Shown here: in pieces, positions 42,202-52,064 of the stretch
How the letters are laid out: each line of letters begins with the position of its first letter
How positions within the stretch are numbered: the first letter of the stretch is position 1
Position numbers and translations under genes: made by a program
Notes under the pieces: generated by a model
Database searches by the model: none
Seen by the model: the letters and a program-made list of their open reading frames with translations, nothing else
Told to the model about the DNA's origin: nothing
NCBI GenBank assembly: GCA_943787375.1
Contig: CALSME010000009.1
Location: forward strand, 27,434 to 91,433
DNA from: an uncultured Polaribacter sp.
GTDB taxonomy: Bacteria; Bacteroidota; Bacteroidia; Flavobacteriales; Flavobacteriaceae
Reading direction: 5' to 3'
DNA length: 64,000 bases

Positions 42202-43131
42202 CTAAAGTAGTTTGGATAAAATATTGATGTTATCTGGTAGCCTTCCTACATTTTGAAGTTTTAAAGCCGCCAATTTTAATGCTACATCTAAACAAGCTCG
42301 CATTGATTTTTTCTGTGTATATGCGAATAGAAATCCTGACCAAAAAGCGTCCCCAGCCCCCGTTGAATCCATTATCTTTTCAATTTTAATGGCTGGTAAT
42401 TCAATAATTGCTTCTTCTTTTTGTGACAATTTCACGCCTTTACTTCCAAGTGTTAAACAGACAGTATCCACTCCTTCTTCGTGAAAAAAGTTAAAAATTT
42501 CTTCATGTGGTAGGTGTGCATCAAAAAGACGAAACATATCATCTTCACTAATTTTTACTAATGGATTGAACTTGCAATAAGTCTTAATTACTTCTAAAGC
42601 CTTTGTTTTAGAGCTCCAAATTTTAGACGAATAATTATAATCAATACTCAATTTACATCCTATATTAAAAGCTTCTTCGGCCTTCTTTAAAATTGTAGAT
42701 TGAGCAGGTTCTTTGCTTAAAGCAAAACTGGTTGTATGAAATATACGAGTTCTTTGTAGAAGCTCGGTAGGTATTTGACTTTCTGAAATAATAGAATCTG
42801 CTTCTCTAAAAGGAATAAATTCCGGGGTACTTTCAGATCTTGAAACAAAGATTACACTCGTTGGCTTATTGGCGATGGTACTTACATAATTTGTACGAAC
42901 CCCTTCTCCTTCCAATCTATTAAAAATATACTCTCCAAAACCATCATCCCCCACTGTAGCTACAATGGTTGAATTCAACCCTAATCGAGCGACATTCATT
43001 GCTAGATTTGTGGGAGAACCTCCTAAATATCTGTGATAATCTCTTGTGTTATTAATTTGCGTTTCTGCTTGATGACCAATGAAATCTATAAGAACTTCAC
43101 CAACACATAAAACATCAATTATAGTCTCCAA
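42202..43131 (-). CDS. PfkB-family carbohydrate kinase, probable fructokinase
   Basis: A ribokinase/PfkB-family sugar kinase, 309 residues. The N-terminus VLCVGEVLIDFIGH and GGSPTNLAMNVARLGL form the sugar site; DSTGAGDAFWSGFLFA carries the catalytic Asp and anion hole. Fructose is the likely substrate because the gene is 10 bases from the sucrose-phosphorylase-like gene; the family also includes 2-keto-3-deoxygluconate kinases. Translation appears to begin at TTG (43129-43131), as no in-frame ATG precedes the conserved start. The 124-bp region upstream holds an operator-like palindrome. Confidence 0.88.
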   Translation of the reverse strand: METIIDVLCVGEVLIDFIGHQAETQINNTRDYHRYLGGSPTNLAMNVARLGLNSTIVATVGDDGFGEYIFNRLEGEGVRTNYVSTIANKPTSVIFVSRSESTPEFIPFREADSIISESQIPTELLQRTRIFHTTSFALSKEPAQSTILKKAEEAFNIGCKLSIDYNYSSKIWSSKTKALEVIKTYCKFNPLVKISEDDMFRLFDAHLPHEEIFNFFHEEGVDTVCLTLGSKGVKLSQKEEAIIELPAIKIEKIMDSTGAGDAFWSGFLFAYTQKKSMRACLDVALKLAALKLQNVGRLPDNINILSKLL

Positions 43132-43255
43132 TATGTTATGTACGTTTTAGTTGTAATTTTGATAAATTTACAAAGCAAATTTTACGAATTGTACAAAATG
43201 AAACTAAAAACATATTTTATTTTAACGAAAACGTTTTAGTAAATATTTTTTTCAG
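43132..43255 (-). promoter_or_regulatory. regulatory gap with LacI-operator-like palindrome
   Basis: AAAACGTTTT at 43228-43237 is a perfect palindrome with central CG, the usual form of LacI-family operators. ACGTTTTAGT occurs at 43142-43151 and 43231-43240, 89 bases apart. This is the only sizeable gap within the sugar array and may give the kinase/phosphorylase pair its own control. No clean TAnnTTTG promoter was found here, and no LacI-type regulator is encoded in the window. Confidence 0.4.
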
Positions 43256-44428
43256 CTAAAAAGAACTCTTATTCACTTTTCTATATAAAACGCATGCAAT
43301 CAACAGGGCCAAAAAAGTAAGTGATAACAAGACGAAAAAACTCAATTTTAAATGGTACTTGTTGGACAGGTACCCTAAAACTACGGGTCCTAGTAAAAAA
43401 CCGACAAAACCAAAACCTGAAACGATTGAAATACCAACAGAGGCCTTGATTCCTTTTGTTGTACCAGCGATTCTAAAAACTTCTGGAATAATTACAGACA
43501 AGCCTAAACCAAGTATTCCAAATCCTAAAACGGCACTAAAAGGATGTCCTATTAATATACATACATATCCCAAAATGGCGAATGTACAACCTAATAAAAT
43601 AATTCTTATGGACCCTATTTTGGCACTGATACCATCTCCCAAAAAGCGTCCAATTGTCATCATCAGTGAGAAAAAAATGAAGCCGATTCCCGCAAGATAT
43701 TCTTGCGTAATTTTGACAACTTCAATTAGGTATAAGCTACTCCAATGCTCAATTGCTCCTTCACTTCCCATAATCACAAAACCAATAAACGCAATACTTA
43801 TCAATGGTTTTATTTTTTTTAAAGTGTAGCTTTTTTTCTCAACTGAAGAAGGTTCTTCAGATATTAAAAAATACTGTTTAACAAAACCGATATTCATACC
43901 GATAATCAACACCGAAATAGCAATCATATGAGATACTGGCAGCTGAAAAAAAGGCATAAAAATAGTTCCTAAAGTGGCTCCTAAGACACCTCCTAAACTA
44001 AAAAAACCATGTGCTGCAGACATAATATTTACCCCCTCTTTTTTTTCTATTTCAGAAACTAAAGCATTCATTGCAATGTCTGTGATTCCTGAAAAAATTC
44101 CAACAATAAATAAGGAAATGCATAAAGATGTATAATTGGGCATTCCAACAGGAAATATAAATGCAATTGCAAAGGATACAATCGCAAAAAAAGTCAAACG
44201 CCCCAATCCCAATTTTTTACTTAAATAAGGCACAAAAGGAAGAAAGGTTAAAACACCTAATGCCAAACAGAAGAGAGCAACTCCAATTTGCCCATCATTT
44301 AAAGATAGTTTGTTTTTTACATATGGAATGTATAAAACCCAAGTTCCTACGATAAAATTTAGAGAACTAAATATCCAAACAACTGAAAAGTATTTGATAT
44401 TCGTTAAAATTAACTTTAATGAATTCAT
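43256..44428 (-). CDS. MFS transporter (FucP/YbjJ-like)
   Basis: A 12-segment major facilitator of 390 residues in the inner membrane. Recognisable parts are SLNDGQIGVALFCLALGVL (TM2 loop), PYLSKKLGLGRLTF, GFFSLGGVLGATLGTIF and GRFLGDGISAKIGS. It is of the fucose-permease/YbjJ type. The place between the GH13 lipoprotein and the sugar kinase gene suggests it imports fructose, sucrose or glucose; the substrate is not readable from sequence. It follows the amylase gene by 23 bases. Confidence 0.87.
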   Translation of the reverse strand: MNSLKLILTNIKYFSVVWIFSSLNFIVGTWVLYIPYVKNKLSLNDGQIGVALFCLALGVLTFLPFVPYLSKKLGLGRLTFFAIVSFAIAFIFPVGMPNYTSLCISLFIVGIFSGITDIAMNALVSEIEKKEGVNIMSAAHGFFSLGGVLGATLGTIFMPFFQLPVSHMIAISVLIIGMNIGFVKQYFLISEEPSSVEKKSYTLKKIKPLISIAFIGFVIMGSEGAIEHWSSLYLIEVVKITQEYLAGIGFIFFSLMMTIGRFLGDGISAKIGSIRIILLGCTFAILGYVCILIGHPFSAVLGFGILGLGLSVIIPEVFRIAGTTKGIKASVGISIVSGFGFVGFLLGPVVLGYLSNKYHLKLSFFVLLSLTFLALLIACVLYRKVNKSSF

Positions 44429-44451
44429 AGCTTACTAAGTATACTATTGAA

Positions 44452-45870
44452 TTATTTTATGAGATAATATTGCCATGGTTTTAAAGTTATTTTTTTTGTA
44501 TCAAAAACAACATTTTCTTGTTTGATAAGATCAAGATAACTCCCTTTTAAATCAATTGTAAAAGTTTGAGTTTTATTGGATAAGTTTCCAATAAAATAAA
44601 CTGCATCATTCTCTTTACCTCTTTTAAAAGTTAATACATTTTCATTTTCGGTTTGTAAACGTTCGTAATTTGTTGCATTTTTTCCGCCATTAAGAGCAAT
44701 TGTATTATTTTTTAGAGACCCTAGTTTCTCTAACAAGTTCCAAGCATTTCCTTTAATTTTAGGAATACTATCTTTTTCAAAAAACTTTAAACGATGATTT
44801 AAATCGTATTCTTGTCCGCTATAAATTAGAGGCATTCCAGGCATTGCATACACTAATACTGTAAAAACTTCACTAGCATCACCCATACGTTCTTTAATCG
44901 TTCCATTCCAAGAGTTTTCATCATGATTTGTTACAAAATTCATATTAAAATCTGATGCCTCCAAAAGCTCTTCTTGCTTTTTCATATAAACATCAAAATC
45001 TGAAACATTTGCCGCTCCTTTAGCAATTTTATTTAATATATGATGTCCTTCCCATGCATATTGCATATCAAATCCGTTTCTAAAAAGCTCGTGTTGTTCT
45101 GCTTCAGCAAGCATAAATAAGGGCTTTATTTTTCTTAACTCTGTAATTGCTTTATTAAAAAATAGTGGAGGAACTTTGTGTGCAACATCCATTCTATACC
45201 CATCAATATTAAAATTTTCTACCCAATATTTTAAATCATTAATCATTGCATTTTGCATTTCTTTATTCTCATGATTAAGATCAGCTACATCTGTCCATCC
45301 CCAAGATTTTCCTGTATCTGGATTTATCGGATCAATAATTTCCCCTTTTTCATTTTGAGTATACCAGTTTGGATGCGCACTTATCCATGGATGATCCCAA
45401 CCTGTGTGGTTTGGAACCCAATCTACTATTACATAAATACCATTATCATGTGCTGTATTTACTAAATTTTTAAAGTCGTCTTTATTTCCAAATTCTGGAT
45501 TGATCGCTTTATAATCTGAAACCGAATAATAACTTCCTAAATACTTTTTTCTTTCAGCTTCATCTTTTATATCACTTGTAAAAGAACCATCTGTCGCCTT
45601 TCTTTTAACTTCTGAGATCGGATTAATAGGCATTAACCAAATTATTTTAACGCCTAGGTTTTTAAGTTTTGGAATGTCTTTTGTGAAAGCTTTAAAAGTT
45701 CCTTCAGAAGAATATTGTCTAATATTCGCTTCATAAATTACTGCATTTTCTAATATGCTATCAGAAATTTGGACGAACGCTTTTGGTTTTTCAAGGTTAG
45801 GTTCATTAGTCTTCTTTATACAAGAAAATAACAATAAACCTACAAATACAACTAGGATTTTAACTTTCAT
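44452..45870 (-). CDS. GH13 alpha-amylase lipoprotein
   Basis: A surface or periplasmic alpha-amylase family enzyme, 472 residues. The signal MKVKILVVFVGLLLFSC is SPII (Cys17). GH13 motifs in order: IYVIVDWVPNHTG, DGYRMDVAH (nucleophile Asp ~227), MLAEAEQHELF (Glu ~255) and FVTNHDENSW (Asp ~315), then a C-terminal beta domain ending in KPWQYYLIK. Substrates would be starch-type oligosaccharides or other alpha-glucosides. The start overlaps the end of the trehalase gene by 11 bases, so the two are translationally coupled. Confidence 0.9.
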   Translation of the reverse strand: MKVKILVVFVGLLLFSCIKKTNEPNLEKPKAFVQISDSILENAVIYEANIRQYSSEGTFKAFTKDIPKLKNLGVKIIWLMPINPISEVKRKATDGSFTSDIKDEAERKKYLGSYYSVSDYKAINPEFGNKDDFKNLVNTAHDNGIYVIVDWVPNHTGWDHPWISAHPNWYTQNEKGEIIDPINPDTGKSWGWTDVADLNHENKEMQNAMINDLKYWVENFNIDGYRMDVAHKVPPLFFNKAITELRKIKPLFMLAEAEQHELFRNGFDMQYAWEGHHILNKIAKGAANVSDFDVYMKKQEELLEASDFNMNFVTNHDENSWNGTIKERMGDASEVFTVLVYAMPGMPLIYSGQEYDLNHRLKFFEKDSIPKIKGNAWNLLEKLGSLKNNTIALNGGKNATNYERLQTENENVLTFKRGKENDAVYFIGNLSNKTQTFTIDLKGSYLDLIKQENVVFDTKKITLKPWQYYLIK

Positions 45871-47752
45871 AATTTTGTGTTTTAATAAATATTTCTTCTG
45901 GTGTTATTAATTGATTTAAATATGTAATATTAGTTTTTGATAGTAATGATAATCCATATTGATACGATGCATTCATCCAACCAAAACCTTCTTGAGTAAT
46001 GTATTCGAAGTTTGTACCAACGTTTCCATATTCTGAAAATACTTTATGCGTTGCGACTGCAACATCATATTTTTCTGGAATTGTGCCGTTATAATCAACA
46101 GCATTTTTAGTAATCATATACAGCCAACGATAAATTAGTTCTTGGGTTTCTTCTTGAAAATCATAGTTAAGCAAACCTTTCCAAATTAGCATTTGATGTG
46201 GAGCCCAACCATTGGGATAATCCCATTGACGTGCAGGTCTTTCATCAGAAATTAAGCCTCTACTTTCTTTTGTACTTCCAGCAATTCCTCCTTTTTCTAA
46301 TAACAAAGGGATTGCATTTTTAACAATATTTTTTGCCTGTTCTTGTGTTGCTATTTTGCTCCATAAAGGTGCAAAAGTTGTTGCTGCAATAAATTTTGAT
46401 TGTTTTTTTGTGATGAAATTATAATCATAATAAAGTCCATCTCTTTTATTCCATAAGAACTGATCTACTTTATTCTTTCGGATAGTTGCCTTCTCTTCAA
46501 AATAAGTACTTGTGTATTTTTTAGAATTTATGAGGATACTACCATTAAATTCTTCTTTAATTAATTTAGCAAAATCTGTTTCATATTTATACAAAAAAGC
46601 ATTTAGTTCTACTAAATTTAAATCGGCACAATTGCCTTCAATTCTGTAAGAGGTATCGTGTCCAGATTCACGAACACTTCGATCATTTAAAAAATACTCG
46701 TCTAATTCTGAATTACTAAGTTCATTGGACTGATATTGACTAATATATTCTGAAATACTACAATTTAGAGCTTCTGCAAGTGGTTTTATGATCCAATCGA
46801 AATGCCCAGCCTCACATTCTGGAGGTATACCAATACCTTCAGCTAAAAAACGATTTAATCCGTTTTTAGTTAAGCGCTTTCCATTAACCATCCAAACAGT
46901 TTCATACTCTTTTACAGCTGTTTTTAAATGAGATTTTAACCAAATTTTATCTTTGGTTATTTCAAAAACTTCACATATTAAACTGGTATAAAAAGGGGGT
47001 TGTGTTCTGGTTAAATAATAAGATCTATTAGCATTTAAAATTTTTCCATAATGCTCAATTTCATATTGAAAATGATCTGCTGCTGCTTTTGCTAAATCAA
47101 TCTTACCATCTATTATTAACCCAATAGATTGAAAATAGCTATCCCAACCATACATTTCATTAAATCTCCCTCCAGGAACCACGAAAGGAATTCCACTAAT
47201 TTTACCATTTTTTTCTTCTAATTTTAGTGATAAAATCCCTGGTTTTGAGTTGATACTTTTTACAAAATTTGAAGTTATTTTTTCAGGGAGTTTAATCGCT
47301 TCAATAGGAAAACCTGTTTCTAATTTTTTGTAGTAATTATAAGCAATCTCATCTTTATAAGAGACATAAACTCTTAATTTGTTAGATATTAACGTCTCGT
47401 TTTTAGAGTCGTTTATGAGGTTTTCTATTCCTTTTTCATCAAGAGTTCTTGTTAATCCGCTCCAAAAAAAATCTTTTATCATTCTAGAAACCCTATCAAC
47501 AGGTAATTCTTCAATATGATTTATAGGTATTTTTGCAATTGTTTTTCCTTCGTTTTTTGCAATAACTAATTCTTGTAATAAATTTGAAAGATGATAAGTG
47601 CCTTTTACAATATAATCGTCTCCGATGTCAGATGGAATTGTAAATACTTTAGATCCTTTATCTTCGATGGTTATTTTTTTATCGCCATCTGTGTCTTCCT
47701 GTATTAATAAACTCTCAAGAGTTTTTTTAATATTTAAATGAAAGAAAATCAT
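45860..47752 (-). CDS. GH37 trehalase, neutral (calcium-loop) type
   Basis: A trehalase of family GH37, hydrolysing trehalose to two glucose, 630 residues. Both signatures are present: PGGRFNEMYGWDSYF and RQWDYPNGWAPHQ, with ESGHDTSYR (catalytic Asp region), GTIPEKYD (Glu) and TQEGFGWMNASY. It has no signal peptide, so it acts in the cytoplasm on imported trehalose. Residues ~12-60 contain LLIQEDTDGDKKITIEDKG, an EF-hand-like loop (Asp20, Asp22, Asp24, Asp31), then GTYHLSNLLQELVIA. That is the layout of fungal neutral trehalases such as Nth1, unlike short bacterial TreA/TreF. It overlaps the upstream MFS gene by 4 and the downstream amylase gene by 11 bases. Confidence 0.92.
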   Translation of the reverse strand: MIFFHLNIKKTLESLLIQEDTDGDKKITIEDKGSKVFTIPSDIGDDYIVKGTYHLSNLLQELVIAKNEGKTIAKIPINHIEELPVDRVSRMIKDFFWSGLTRTLDEKGIENLINDSKNETLISNKLRVYVSYKDEIAYNYYKKLETGFPIEAIKLPEKITSNFVKSINSKPGILSLKLEEKNGKISGIPFVVPGGRFNEMYGWDSYFQSIGLIIDGKIDLAKAAADHFQYEIEHYGKILNANRSYYLTRTQPPFYTSLICEVFEITKDKIWLKSHLKTAVKEYETVWMVNGKRLTKNGLNRFLAEGIGIPPECEAGHFDWIIKPLAEALNCSISEYISQYQSNELSNSELDEYFLNDRSVRESGHDTSYRIEGNCADLNLVELNAFLYKYETDFAKLIKEEFNGSILINSKKYTSTYFEEKATIRKNKVDQFLWNKRDGLYYDYNFITKKQSKFIAATTFAPLWSKIATQEQAKNIVKNAIPLLLEKGGIAGSTKESRGLISDERPARQWDYPNGWAPHQMLIWKGLLNYDFQEETQELIYRWLYMITKNAVDYNGTIPEKYDVAVATHKVFSEYGNVGTNFEYITQEGFGWMNASYQYGLSLLSKTNITYLNQLITPEEIFIKTQNYES

Positions 47753-48978
47753 ACAGAAACTTCTTGTTTTTTAGACATTCTATCAATAAGTAGCACAAAA
47801 ACAATTAGTAAACTCATCGGAATTAACAAAAAGTAAAATGCATTTGCTCCGCCAATACTTTCAAATAATTCACCTATAACTCTTGAACCAATTGTGCCTC
47901 CTAAAGCAGAAAAAATTATGATTAAACCAGACATTGGTGAATGTAAACTCTTTGGTAATGAACTTAAAACTGTTGAATTTAAAAGCGGATAAATTGGAGC
48001 AATAAATAAGCCAATTAAAGGTAAGATAAATCCAAGAACAGGAACATCAGTAGTGTTTTCAATTATTGATAATGTTTCAATATTTTCACTTAACTGCGGC
48101 AACACACCTAATAAAATACCACCAGAAATGACGATACAGATTATTACGAGATATACCCATGACATTCTTTTAGTTAGAAAACCAGCTATAAATCTACCTA
48201 GCGCTAAAGACAAGGCAAATATAACTGCCATTTGTACGCTTAGATTTTCAGAAAACAAAAATATTTTTTCGTTAAACCTTGGTAACCATGTCATAATTCC
48301 TTGTTCTATCATTACAAACAAAAATGCAGATATAATAAAAACCAAAACGAGCGGCACAATAATTAATTTAACAGACTGTATTAGATCTTCTTTTAAAGTT
48401 GAAGCGGAAGATGCTACTTGATATTCAACCTTAGAAAAAAGCAAAAAAACAAAAGAAATAGCAATAAGTACACACAATACATAATAAACGTTCAACCAGG
48501 AGTTTACATCGTCAGAATAAAACGCTGGAAATAATATGTATGCGAATGCGATACCAACCATAAAAAAACCTTCAATAGAACTCATGAAAGCAGCATGTTC
48601 TTTTTTAGAATTGGTTATAATTCCTATTAGTGAATAAACAGATAGTTTAATAAGTGCAAAACTTACACCAATACTTAAAAACAGTATTTTGGTATAAAGA
48701 AAAGCATTCCCAAAAACCATTTGTAAGCAACCAAAAAATACAATTGCTAAACCTACTAACATTCCTTTTTTATAACCAAAACGAGGTAAGAATGAGGCAA
48801 TAAAGAAAGAAACTATTGCTATGGGCAAATCTTTAAATGCCTCCAAAACAGAAGCTTGAGATTCAGTTACAAAATATACATTAATTGATTTAGAAATAAC
48901 AATTCCGACACTATTTAAAAGGATTGCAAAAACAAAGTAATTAAGGTAAAGTGAAATTTTAATGCCTATATTTTTCAT
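47749..48978 (-). CDS. MFS transporter, probable trehalose/disaccharide permease
   Basis: An MFS permease with 12 hydrophobic segments, 409 residues from the ATG at 48976-48978 (MKNIGIKISLYLNYFVFAIL). A TTG seven codons earlier would overlap the previous gene. Parts such as ASFLPRFGYKKGMLVGLAIVF, SIEGFFMVGIAFAYILFP and FIAPIYPLLNSTVLSSLP mark it as an FHS/TsgA-like permease. Its stop overlaps the trehalase ATG, which makes trehalose the best guess for the cargo. No other evidence fixes the substrate. Confidence 0.87.
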   Translation of the reverse strand: MKNIGIKISLYLNYFVFAILLNSVGIVISKSINVYFVTESQASVLEAFKDLPIAIVSFFIASFLPRFGYKKGMLVGLAIVFFGCLQMVFGNAFLYTKILFLSIGVSFALIKLSVYSLIGIITNSKKEHAAFMSSIEGFFMVGIAFAYILFPAFYSDDVNSWLNVYYVLCVLIAISFVFLLFSKVEYQVASSASTLKEDLIQSVKLIIVPLVLVFIISAFLFVMIEQGIMTWLPRFNEKIFLFSENLSVQMAVIFALSLALGRFIAGFLTKRMSWVYLVIICIVISGGILLGVLPQLSENIETLSIIENTTDVPVLGFILPLIGLFIAPIYPLLNSTVLSSLPKSLHSPMSGLIIIFSALGGTIGSRVIGELFESIGGANAFYFLLIPMSLLIVFVLLIDRMSKKQEVSV

Positions 48979-48988
48979 ATAAAGTAAA

Positions 48989-50302
48989 TTAGTCTTCAAT
49001 TACTGATTTACGCTCATTTAAACGAAACGCTAAAATGGCTGCTAAAGCAAAAAATACACCAGCAAACAACATTGCATTTATAGCATTTCCACCAAGTAAG
49101 TATTTATAGATTGGTCCAAAAGTTAAGGTTTGAATAAACATTGGAATTACAATCATCATATTTAAAATGCCCATATAGACACCTCTTTTATCTTGAGGTA
49201 CAATTTTAGAAACCATTGTGTAAGGAATTCCCATCATCGCTGCCCAACCAATTCCAAATAAAATCATTGGTGCCAATACTAACATTGGATCAGAAATATA
49301 AGGAATGGCAAACAACGCGATTGCAGTTCCAATTAAACTAAATGCATATATTTTTTTTCCTCCAAAACGCAATGTTAATGGCACTAATGCCAATGCAACC
49401 ACCATCGTAACAATGTTATAGGTTAAACTCATTTTAGCTGCTTGTGAAGCTGCTTCTGAAGTAGAAAAACCTAATGTTAATTTGAATAATGGAGTTGTAA
49501 ATTGCCAATAAATAAAGAGCGCATACCACTGAAAAAGATAAACAGCACCAATTCTCCACATAAAGTTTGGCATTTTTTTAATGGCTTCTGCAATTTCTGA
49601 AAATGGTTGAGATATTCGTTGACTAATAGATAAACTCTTAATTGCATTAATTTCTACTAGTTCTTCCTCTGAAGGTGGAATTTCAGGGGTTTTAAAAACC
49701 GACCATAAAATGGTAGTTAATGATAAAAATGCACCAATATAAAAGGAGTAATATAGCCACTGAGGTATTGTTGCTGCCACTTCAACTGATTCTCCTCCAA
49801 ACCAATATTGAAATAAAACGATAGAACCGTTTGCTAACAAGATACCAGCACCAACAAATAAACTTTGCATTTGAAAACCTAGACTTAATTGCTTTTCTGG
49901 TAATTTATCACCTACAAAAGCTCTATAAGGTTCCATAGCCATATTGTTTCCAACATCTAAAATCCATAGTAAACCAACGGCAAACCATAGTACAGGACTG
50001 TGTGGAAATACAAACAAGCACAAACTACCCAACAACGCGCCTATTAAAAAATACGGTTTTCTTCTTCCCCAACGAGAAGACCATGTTTTATCTGACATTG
50101 CACCAATTATGGGTTGTACAAGTAATCCAGTTACTGGACCTGCAATATTCAAAATAGGTAACATTTCTTCTGGAGCTCCTAGATATAAGAAAATTGGATT
50201 AATAGCAGTTTGCTGTAATCCAAAACTATATTGAATTCCTAAGAATCCAACATTCATATTAAAAATTTGCCAAAAGGTCAAACTGGGTTTCTTTAGTTTC
50301 AT
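48989..50302 (-). CDS. MFS/GPH-type sugar transporter (maltose/sucrose SLC45-like)
   Basis: A 437-residue, 12-segment sugar symporter. The motifs SFGLQQTAINPIFLYLGAPE, GLLVQPIIGAMSDKTWSSRWGRRKPYFLIGAL and MEPYRAFVGDKLP are typical of bacterial and eukaryotic SLC45/SUT-type maltose and sucrose transporters. GKKIYAFSLIGTAIA and YTMVSKIVPQDKRGVYMGI complete the pattern. It probably imports disaccharide across the inner membrane for the neighbouring alpha-glucosidase (38 bases upstream) or trehalase. It lies 10 bases upstream of the next MFS gene. Confidence 0.92.
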   Translation of the reverse strand: MKLKKPSLTFWQIFNMNVGFLGIQYSFGLQQTAINPIFLYLGAPEEMLPILNIAGPVTGLLVQPIIGAMSDKTWSSRWGRRKPYFLIGALLGSLCLFVFPHSPVLWFAVGLLWILDVGNNMAMEPYRAFVGDKLPEKQLSLGFQMQSLFVGAGILLANGSIVLFQYWFGGESVEVAATIPQWLYYSFYIGAFLSLTTILWSVFKTPEIPPSEEELVEINAIKSLSISQRISQPFSEIAEAIKKMPNFMWRIGAVYLFQWYALFIYWQFTTPLFKLTLGFSTSEAASQAAKMSLTYNIVTMVVALALVPLTLRFGGKKIYAFSLIGTAIALFAIPYISDPMLVLAPMILFGIGWAAMMGIPYTMVSKIVPQDKRGVYMGILNMMIVIPMFIQTLTFGPIYKYLLGGNAINAMLFAGVFFALAAILAFRLNERKSVIED

Positions 50303-50340
50303 GGTTGTGTTTGTGTTAGTTTTTGTATTTGTTTGTTGAT

Positions 50341-52035
50341 TTAGTTTATTAGTTCACAAATTATGGCTTGGTAGGGTTGTAAGGTAATTTGTCCCTCTCT
50401 AGCATCCAACCTATCATAATTATTAATCAAAAGCGTTCCCGTATTTGCGGTTTCCTCCAATGTGATTGTTGCTTGTTTTTTTGAAAAATTTAAGAGTACA
50501 AGCACCTGCTGTTGGTCTAAAGTTCTGGTATATGCATAAATTTCAGAATGACTTTCTTGTAGTATTTGATATTGACCATAAACTAAAACTGGATTGTCTT
50601 TTCGAAGTTTCACCATCTTTCGAAAATGATTTAAAATACTTTTAGGGTCTTTATTTTGAGCTACAACATTAATTGTTTGATGATTATCATTTACTTTTTT
50701 CCATGGTTTCCCTTCTGTAAAACCTCCGTTTTTAGTAGAATCCCATTGCATTGGTGTACGTGCATTTTCACGAGAATTGAAATTCAATTTCTTCATAAAT
50801 TGATCCATATCCTGTCCTTCTGCTTTTGCTCTATTATAATCGCCAATCGCAGAAACATCTACGTATTCTTCTATTTTTGGCATGTCTATATTGGTCATTC
50901 CCAATTCATCTCCATAATAGGTATAAGGTGTTCCCCTCATGCTCAACAAAAAGGTATTCAACATTTGTGCAGACGGAGTTCTAAAGACCGCATCCGTATT
51001 CCCATATCGATCTATAAGTCGCGCAACATCATGGTTTGAAAGATAAATAGCTAACCAACCATTGTTTTTAAAAGCAGCATCCCATTTTGTGAAAACAGCT
51101 TTAAATTCAGAAAGTTGATACCCTTCTAAATCTTTTGAAATATCTCTGCAATCAAAATGGTACGCCACTTGCAACTCATTTCTATCTGCATCTACTAAAT
51201 CATGAGCATCTTTAAATGAGGTTCCAGCTCCTTCTGCTACTGCAAATAAGTCATAAGGCTCAATCACCTCAGTGTACATTTCTTTCAGATAATCATGCAA
51301 TTGTGGTCGCATACCGTACCACTTGTCATATTCTTTCTCGTGTCCTTTTGGCCATTCTGGAAACGTGGTATCTTTACTTGCATACTGAAAAGCATCCATT
51401 CGAAAACCATCAACTCCTTTCTCTGCCCAAAACTTCATAATAGCATAAATTTCTTGTCTTACTTTTGGATTTTCCCAATTCAAATCGGGTTGTTCTTTGG
51501 CAAAATAATGCAAATAATAAGCATTTGTTTGTTGATCGAATTGCCAAGCTCCCTCAGGATCAAAAATACTGTCTCTAAATGGTGGAGTTCCTTTTTCTGC
51601 AGGCCACCAATGGTAATAATCGCGATACGGATTGTCTCTAGAACTTCGCGATTGCTGAAACCATGGATGCGCATTACTACTATGATTTACAACTACATCT
51701 AATACAAATTTAATTCCTCTACAATGAAGACCATCAAGCATTTCTTGAAAATCTTCCATTGTTCCATATCTTGGGTGAATGGCTGTATAATTACTTACAT
51801 CATATCCATTGTCTACCAGAGGAGAACCAAAAAAAGGATTCATCCAAACCATTGTAATTCCTAAACTTTCGAGGTAGTCGAGTTTTTGAATAACCCCCTG
51901 AAAATCACCATAACCATCACCGGTTGTATCCTTAAAACTCTGAGGATAAATTTGGTATAAAACACCTTCTTTCCACCATGCTTTCGCATCTTTTTCTAAA
52001 ATTACTGGTGTATCATTTCTATCGTTGGGCTTCAT
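50341..52035 (-). CDS. GH13 alpha-glucosidase (oligo-1,6-glucosidase-like)
   Basis: A cytoplasmic alpha-glucosidase of GH13, 564 residues, without signal peptide. Motifs: WWKEGVLYQIYPQSFKDTTG, DVVVNHSSNAHPWF, DGFRMDAFQYASKD (nucleophile Asp ~212), AVAEGAGTSF (Glu ~267), YLSNHDVARLIDRYGN (Asp ~336) and the C-terminal beta domain. It would release glucose from imported alpha-glucosides; whether the bond is alpha-1,4, alpha-1,6 or that of sucrose is not fixed. The motif II HSSNAHPWF form is common in oligo-1,6-glucosidases and alpha-glucosidases. It follows the PAP2 gene by 29 and precedes the SLC45-like gene by 38 bases. Confidence 0.92.
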   Translation of the reverse strand: MKPNDRNDTPVILEKDAKAWWKEGVLYQIYPQSFKDTTGDGYGDFQGVIQKLDYLESLGITMVWMNPFFGSPLVDNGYDVSNYTAIHPRYGTMEDFQEMLDGLHCRGIKFVLDVVVNHSSNAHPWFQQSRSSRDNPYRDYYHWWPAEKGTPPFRDSIFDPEGAWQFDQQTNAYYLHYFAKEQPDLNWENPKVRQEIYAIMKFWAEKGVDGFRMDAFQYASKDTTFPEWPKGHEKEYDKWYGMRPQLHDYLKEMYTEVIEPYDLFAVAEGAGTSFKDAHDLVDADRNELQVAYHFDCRDISKDLEGYQLSEFKAVFTKWDAAFKNNGWLAIYLSNHDVARLIDRYGNTDAVFRTPSAQMLNTFLLSMRGTPYTYYGDELGMTNIDMPKIEEYVDVSAIGDYNRAKAEGQDMDQFMKKLNFNSRENARTPMQWDSTKNGGFTEGKPWKKVNDNHQTINVVAQNKDPKSILNHFRKMVKLRKDNPVLVYGQYQILQESHSEIYAYTRTLDQQQVLVLLNFSKKQATITLEETANTGTLLINNYDRLDAREGQITLQPYQAIICELIN

Positions 52036-52064
52036 ACTCTTATTGATAAAACACTTTAATATTG

